Of a DNA stretch of 64,000 nucleotides, positions 59,524 through 64,000 are shown in pieces. The notes below the pieces were generated by a model. That model searched no databases. It was given only the letters and a program-made list of their open reading frames with translations, and was not told the origin of the DNA. The position numbers and the translations under genes were made by a program. Every line of letters starts with the position of its first letter. The first letter of the stretch is position 1. The stretch covers positions 1 through 64,000 of the forward strand of contig CAVYPX010000012.1 of the NCBI GenBank assembly GCA_963770485.1, given 5' to 3'. This DNA comes from CAVVEC01 sp963770485. GTDB taxonomy: Bacteria > Acidobacteriota > Terriglobia > Terriglobales > Acidobacteriaceae.

Positions 59524-61640
59524 GCCCGCTTTCCCGCCGCGCATTTCTCACCGCTGGCGTGGCCGCCGGCGCAGGTGTCGTGATCGGGTTCTACCTGCCT
59601 CATGGGCCTTCCCACAGCACAAGCAACACCTTCGCGCCCAACGCATATTTGAAGATCACGCCGGATGGAAAAATCACGATCGTGGTGGCGCGCTCCGAGA
59701 TGGGGCAGGGCGTACGCACCGCGTTGCCCATGATTCTTGCCGAAGAACTCGAAGCGGACTGGAAGCAGATTACGATCGAGCAGGCGGGAGCCAGCACGTT
59801 GTTCGGTGATCAAAGTACCGGTGGCAGCGCCAGTGTTCGTACGACGTGGGATCCAATGCGCAAGGCGGGCGCTGCTGCCCGCGAAATGCTGATTGCTGCG
59901 GCGGCTTTGGAACTGGGCGTCCCACGATCGAGCTGCAAAGCCGAGAACGGTGCCGTCGTGCACGCAGCATCGAGCCGGCGCCTGACCTATGGACAGTTGG
60001 CGAGCAAAGCGGCTACGTTGCCGATTCCCTCCGATCCACCGTTAAAGCAAGCCAAGGACTACCAGATTGTCGGCAAGCCCCTGCCGCGTCTGGATGCGCC
60101 CTCCAAGGTGGATGGCACCGCCGAGTTTGGCATCGATTTTCGTCTTGTCGGCATGAAATACGCTGTGCTGGCGCGCTGCCCGGTCATCGGAGGCAAAGTT
60201 GCCAGCTTCGATGACAAGGAGTCTCGAAAGATTTCCGGCCTGAGCTGGGTGGGGAAGATCAGCGATACCGCCGTTGCAGTCGTGGCTGACAGCGTTTGGA
60301 GCGCGATGGAAGGCCGGCGCCTGCTCAATGTGCAATGGGACGAGGGTCCAAACAAAGACCTGACTACGGCTGCGATCTTCGACGCGCTCAAGAAATCCGC
60401 TTCCAATAAATCTCTAACTTTGTACTCCGCCGGCGATGTCTCCAAAGTATCCGGGCACCGGATTGAAGCTGCCTACCAGCTCCCATTCATGGCGCATGCT
60501 CCCATGGAACCAGGCAATTGCACGGCCCATTTCCGCGGATCGAATTGTGAACTGTGGGCGCCCACGCAGGTACCGCAGGATGTCCGCGACTCTGTGGCGC
60601 AGGCCACCGGATTGGATCCCGATCAGGTAGAAGTCAACGTCACGTTGATGGGCGGAGGATTTGGCCGGCGGCTGGAGCATGACTACGGAGTCGAAGCCGC
60701 CCTCGTGTCGAAAGCTGCGAACGCTCCGGTCAAAGTTCTCTGGACCCGCGAAGATGATATGCGGAACTCGACTTATCGTCCGGCAAGCTATCACCGGCTA
60801 AGCGCGGTGCTCGATGGACAAGGCTGGCCGCTTGCGTTCACCCATCGCATCGTCGCGCCATCGATCAGCGGTCAAAAAGGACAGCCCACGGAGGGCGGAG
60901 TCGATCCTGATCTGAAAGACGAAGTGGCGCTGGTCTATCCGTTTCCCAACGCATCGCTCGAATATGTGATGACGGAGACGCCGGTGCCGCTGGGCTGGAT
61001 GCGTTCGGTCTACGCATTGCAGGCGGGTTTTGCCTGCGAATCTTTCATCGACGAACTGGCCGCGGCGGCCAGGAAAGATCCACTCGACTATCGCTTGCAC
61101 TTGCTCGCGAAAAACGAAGACATCAAGTACTTCGATACGATCTGGCACACGGGGCGAATGCGCGGCGCGCTACAGTTGGCGGCTGAGAAAGCGGGTTGGG
61201 GCAAGCCGCTACCAGCCGGGCACTATCAGGGCATCGCCTGTTTCGGCTGCTTCGGTACGTACATGGCGGAGGTGGTGGAGATTTCGATGGATAATGCCCA
61301 GCCGCGCGTGCACCGTGTCGTGGCAGCCATTGATTGCGGCCAGGTAGTGAATCCGAACATTCTCGAACAGCAGATTCAGGGAGGCGTGATTTACGCGCTG
61401 GCCAACGCTCTGCGCGCCCAGATCACCATCGACAAGGGACGTGTCGTACAGGGGAACTTCGACGACTACGTGGTGCCTCGCATGGGCGAAGTTCCAACCG
61501 TCGAGGCTTACTTCGTGCCGAGCACAGAAGCGCCTACCGGCGCAGGCGAACCCCCCGTACCGCCGTTGGCGCCGGCACTGTGTAATGCGATCTTCGCGGC
61601 TACCAAGAAGCGCATGCGCGCCCTGCCGATTTTGAGCTAG
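59520..61640 (+). CDS. Molybdopterin subunit of an isoquinoline-1-oxidoreductase-like enzyme
   Basis: 706 residues. A twin-arginine leader (MSPLSRRAFLTAGVAAGAGV) directs it to the periplasm with the Fe-S subunit. Molybdenum-binding features of the IorB group follow: GQGVRTALPMILAEELE, VNVTLMGGGFGRRLEHDYG, and AAIDCGQVVNPNILEQQIQGG near the C-terminus. Enzymes of this type hydroxylate aldehydes or N-heterocycles and need molybdopterin-cytosine dinucleotide. No cytochrome subunit follows, so the electron acceptor is unknown. Confidence 0.85.
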   Translation: MSPLSRRAFLTAGVAAGAGVVIGFYLPHGPSHSTSNTFAPNAYLKITPDGKITIVVARSEMGQGVRTALPMILAEELEADWKQITIEQAGASTLFGDQSTGGSASVRTTWDPMRKAGAAAREMLIAAAALELGVPRSSCKAENGAVVHAASSRRLTYGQLASKAATLPIPSDPPLKQAKDYQIVGKPLPRLDAPSKVDGTAEFGIDFRLVGMKYAVLARCPVIGGKVASFDDKESRKISGLSWVGKISDTAVAVVADSVWSAMEGRRLLNVQWDEGPNKDLTTAAIFDALKKSASNKSLTLYSAGDVSKVSGHRIEAAYQLPFMAHAPMEPGNCTAHFRGSNCELWAPTQVPQDVRDSVAQATGLDPDQVEVNVTLMGGGFGRRLEHDYGVEAALVSKAANAPVKVLWTREDDMRNSTYRPASYHRLSAVLDGQGWPLAFTHRIVAPSISGQKGQPTEGGVDPDLKDEVALVYPFPNASLEYVMTETPVPLGWMRSVYALQAGFACESFIDELAAAARKDPLDYRLHLLAKNEDIKYFDTIWHTGRMRGALQLAAEKAGWGKPLPAGHYQGIACFGCFGTYMAEVVEISMDNAQPRVHRVVAAIDCGQVVNPNILEQQIQGGVIYALANALRAQITIDKGRVVQGNFDDYVVPRMGEVPTVEAYFVPSTEAPTGAGEPPVPPLAPALCNAIFAATKKRMRALPILS

Positions 61641-61673
61641 AGTCCTGAGCCCCGACACTTCCCTACATATTGC

Positions 61674-61745
61674 TGTCATCCCGACCGAGCGAAGCGAGTG
61701 GAGAGCCTGCCCTGAGCGAGCGCAGCGAGTTGAATGGGGACCTGC
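61674..61745 (-). repeat. Dispersed palindromic element with core D
   Basis: TGTCATCCCGACCGAGCGAAGCGAGTGG ... GGGGACCTGC. Between the convergent molybdopterin subunit and glycosyltransferase-like genes; the central part (GAGCGAGCGCAGCGAGTT) differs from cores A-C. Confidence 0.55.
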
Positions 61746-61748
61746 TTT

Positions 61749-63101
61749 TTAGCCTGACTGGACCGGGACGCCTTGCCCGCGCAGGCTTTTGCCTTCCACT
61801 TCCGAAATGACATACACCATCAGAATCCCCAGCTCCGGCTCGATCGGATGCCGATATCGCGGGTGCGGGAAGACGACGTAATAGACCGCGGGATAAGACA
61901 GAACCAACCAAAAGAAAAGCCAGGCGCCGGGCCTGCGCTTGCGTAAAGCCCTCACCAATCCCCAAAACGCCAGTACGGAAGAAGCCAGAAATATTGCATT
62001 CTTCAGAACGCCCAGCACCGGATTGTCCGAAGTGCTTGGCAGCCCACCCCAGTAATAGACGAATCGCTTCACACTGAGACCAACGAACCTCCCGTAGCTC
62101 TCGCGAATGTATGCGACCGCCTCCCGCTTGCGTTCCGCGACGTAAGCGGTCTCGCCCATCTGGCGGTACAACTGCATCTGGAAAACGTTCTTGCTCGGGT
62201 GCAGATAATCCATCCACGTGCCATTCGCTCCGGGCCCGTTGCCCAGGCGCAGCTCCGCGCCAAAGTTGGAACGAATGAAAATGAATCGCCCGAAAGTGCG
62301 GTAATTGCGAACCACCCAGGGCGCGACGCATAGCGCAAAAACGCCCGCCGCGAGGGCCACCCCTCCAAGCGAACGCTTGCCGAGTTTGGCGCGATGGTGC
62401 CAAATCCACAGCCCTGAGACAGGCAGAAATGACAGCAACGTAGGATTTGTCAGTGTGGCAATGCCCCAGAGCAGGCCGAACCCGAACCACGGCTTCAGCC
62501 CATCTTTTTCCTCCATCACCAGCGTCAGCCAGAAAATCACAGCGAGCAAAAGCGTGGCCAGGCTGGTCTCCCACACCCAGCGCGTGCACCAGTAAATAGC
62601 AGATGGCAGCAGCGCCCATGTCCACGACGTCCATACCGCAACCTTTTCGTCGAAACATCGTTTCGCGATGAGAAAAATCGGAATGCAGGTAAGTGCGGAA
62701 AAAATACTGTTAAGGCTCAGCAGAACCAAGGCCGAAGCGCGGCTGTAGATGCCACACACGCTGAAAACGCCAGCGATCAGAAATGGATAGAGCGGCGGTT
62801 CCCAGGCGGTCGGCCCGGTAGTTTCATTAAAGGGATTGCTGAATCCCTGGCCCTCGGCGAGGGAGCGCCCGATGCGGCCCATCTCCCAGCCAAGGCTGAA
62901 ATTGTCATCGATCGTCTTGAATTTGTAGGTGTGTCCTAGAACGATGAAGCCGAGCCGAAGCACAAAGGCAATGACCACCATCCAGAAAAAAGATGTGCGG
63001 GCTTTTCTCCACCAACGGCGACTGACGCTCAAAGTCGCGTTCTGGGTTTTCGGAAACGGTGTGGTGGCTTCAGCCATGCGAGCGTCCGATTCAGCGGGCA
63101 T
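61749..63101 (-). CDS. GT39-like membrane glycosyltransferase
   Basis: 450 residues with about 10 membrane helices. The first periplasmic loop holds DDNFSLGWEMGRIGRSLAEGQGFSNPF and GPTAWEPPLYPF, typical of the PMT_2/GT39 group that transfers sugars from polyprenyl-phosphate donors. The Asp pair (DD) would be catalytic. Acceptor unknown. ATG 63077 (MAEATTPF) is an alternative start. Confidence 0.7.
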   Translation of the reverse strand: MPAESDARMAEATTPFPKTQNATLSVSRRWWRKARTSFFWMVVIAFVLRLGFIVLGHTYKFKTIDDNFSLGWEMGRIGRSLAEGQGFSNPFNETTGPTAWEPPLYPFLIAGVFSVCGIYSRASALVLLSLNSIFSALTCIPIFLIAKRCFDEKVAVWTSWTWALLPSAIYWCTRWVWETSLATLLLAVIFWLTLVMEEKDGLKPWFGFGLLWGIATLTNPTLLSFLPVSGLWIWHHRAKLGKRSLGGVALAAGVFALCVAPWVVRNYRTFGRFIFIRSNFGAELRLGNGPGANGTWMDYLHPSKNVFQMQLYRQMGETAYVAERKREAVAYIRESYGRFVGLSVKRFVYYWGGLPSTSDNPVLGVLKNAIFLASSVLAFWGLVRALRKRRPGAWLFFWLVLSYPAVYYVVFPHPRYRHPIEPELGILMVYVISEVEGKSLRGQGVPVQSG

Positions 63102-63312
63102 TGTGTGTGAGCGGAGTCAGGTCAGTTGTAGCTGATGGCGTTCCATTTCAGCAACTTCCCGCCATGAACGTTTCAACTTCGCCAGGAAGGTACAATGTGA
63201 GTAGGCTTGCCGCTCCGCCGTTCAGCTTGCTAATCCTGCTGGATTCTGCAAAAATAAGCGTTTGTCTTATCCCCTCCAGAAGAAGTAGGAAAGGAACTGA
63301 AGGTCTGTGCTA

Positions 63313-63564
63313 ATGATTCGTTTGTCGCGCACCGGTGCGCGGAAGCAACCGCATTATCGCGTGGTGGTCATCGAAAAGGAACGGGCGCGCAATGGCCGGC
63401 CGGTCGAGGTTGTCGGCACCTACAATCCCCGCACCAGTCCCGCCAGTATCGAACTCAAGCGCGAACGCATTGATTACTGGGTGTCCAAGGGCGCTAAAAT
63501 GTCGGACCGGGTCAGCAAGATCGTGTCCAAGCCAGTTCCGGCCAGCGCCGGCTCCGTCGCCTGA
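63313..63564 (+). CDS. rpsP: 30S ribosomal protein S16
   Basis: 83 residues, MIRLSRTGARKQPHYRVVVI ... VGTYNPRTSPASIELKRERIDYWVSKGAKMSDRV, the full bS16 signature. ATG at 63313 was preferred to GTG at 63307 because GAAGG lies 8 bases upstream of it. First gene of the khpA-rimM operon. Confidence 0.95.
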   Translation: MIRLSRTGARKQPHYRVVVIEKERARNGRPVEVVGTYNPRTSPASIELKRERIDYWVSKGAKMSDRVSKIVSKPVPASAGSVA

Positions 63565-63606
63565 TTACGGCGCAGGAAATCCCGCCCCATCCGATAGGAA
63601 CCACGT

Positions 63607-63855
63607 ATGAGCGAGCAGACTGGGGACGTACGAGCATTGCTCGAGCAGATCGCAAAAGCGCTGGTCGACGAGCCCGATCAGGTCTCGGTCAACCAGATTG
63701 ATGGCGAAACTACAGTGCTCGAACTGAAAGTGGCGGCCGCCGATGTGGGCAAGGTGATCGGGAAGCAGGGACGGGTCGCGCGGGCCCTGCGTTCCCTGAT
63801 CGGCGCGTCAGGAATCCGAATGCAAAAGCGCTTCGCGCTGGAGATTCTCGAATAA
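63607..63855 (+). CDS. khpA: KH-domain RNA-binding protein KhpA
   Basis: 82 residues with a single KH domain containing VGKVIGKQGR (GxxG loop). In other bacteria KhpA binds RNA with KhpB and affects cell division and ribosomal RNA processing. Usually located between rpsP and rimM, as here. Confidence 0.9.
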   Translation: MSEQTGDVRALLEQIAKALVDEPDQVSVNQIDGETTVLELKVAAADVGKVIGKQGRVARALRSLIGASGIRMQKRFALEILE

Positions 63856-63881
63856 GCGAATCAGGCGCAGGAGACTCTGGA

Positions 63882-64000
63882 ATAGCTGGCGAGTTCATCA
63901 CTCTCGCCCGGGTGCTGAAAACGCAGGGACGCCACGGCGAGGTTGCAGTGCAAGTGCACAGCGACGTTCCCGGCCGGTTCAGCATAGGCTTCAAGCTGTG
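63882..64000 (+). CDS. rimM: Ribosome maturation factor RimM (partial, apparent ATA start)
   Basis: The frame reads AGEFITLARVLKTQGRHGEV and then VHSDVPGRF, the conserved RimM N-terminus, and runs off the window end. From the previous in-frame stop (63699-63701) to this region there is no ATG, GTG or TTG. ATA at 63882-63884 is preceded by AGGAG at 63869-63873, 8 bases away, an ideal spacing, so ATA is the likely start or a mutated ATG. RimM helps assemble the 30S head. Confidence 0.75.
   Translation, partial: MAGEFITLARVLKTQGRHGEVAVQVHSDVPGRFSIGFKL

Noticed and set aside
61663..62658. 331-residue minus-strand frame overlapping the GT39-like gene
   Set aside because: Out-of-frame overlap with the membrane protein; no domain.

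Overview
This window looks like a chromosomal contig from a soil-type Acidobacteriota, most likely the Terriglobia lineage. That placement is an inference from gene content: a very large Oar-like TonB receptor with a carboxypeptidase-regulatory N-terminus, an alternative complex III plus caa3-type oxidase operon, GTP-dependent PEP carboxykinase, CRTAC1/FG-GAP proteins, many stand-alone enzymes, and numerous short palindromic intergenic repeats. G+C looks to be in the high fifties by eye, with no large compositional island visible.

Layout. 0-2.7 kb is a decayed accessory patch: the first 140 codons of an efflux adaptor abut the 3' part of a frameshifted MarR-GNAT gene, followed by tRNA-Pro(UGG), a ParD/ParE-type antitoxin-toxin pair whose toxin carries an internal TAG, and the start of a second antitoxin copy. 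2.7-12.7 kb holds a cyanophycinase-like S51 peptidase, the TonB receptor, two hypothetical genes (one PilZ-like), a nucleotidyltransferase-like protein, an SDR oxidoreductase and a C-terminally anchored RMD1/DUF155-like protein. 12.8-16.6 kb holds a fused FAD/Fe-S D-2-hydroxyacid dehydrogenase and a zinc-ribbon membrane protein.

16.7-29.7 kb is the centrepiece, one minus-strand respiratory locus in the order actA-actB-actC-actD-actE-actF, a small membrane protein, SCO, coxB (with fused cytochrome c), coxA, coxC, coxD. It encodes a quinol:cytochrome c oxidoreductase and its terminal oxidase. coxA carries the YSHPxVY motif of A2-type oxidases. coxB and its cytochrome c domain are separated by a one-base frameshift in a C6 tract.

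30-45 kb contains aldehyde dehydrogenase, amidase, an IS701-like element inserted at the stop codon of a small gene, an S10 carboxypeptidase, a YfiH-type oxidase, PEPCK, a peroxiredoxin, an IS5-family element with CTAG target duplication, ffh and an HDAC-like deacetylase. 45-53 kb contains a CRTAC1 protein, an RND efflux pump with its adaptor, and threonine aldolase. 53-64 kb contains a lipoprotein, zinc-finger and TPR proteins, an aldo/keto reductase, an orphan Phd-type antitoxin, a putative secreted metallopeptidase, an isoquinoline-1-oxidoreductase-like pair, a GT39-like membrane protein and the start of the rpsP-khpA-rimM operon. rimM has no canonical start codon and seems to begin at ATA.

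The most unusual non-coding signal is a family of dispersed palindromic elements with conserved ends and exchangeable central hairpins. They also sit between genes of the act operon and at the 3' end of the deacetylase gene; an unrelated intergenic repeat lies inside the dehydrogenase gene. No defence system, CRISPR array or prophage was found.
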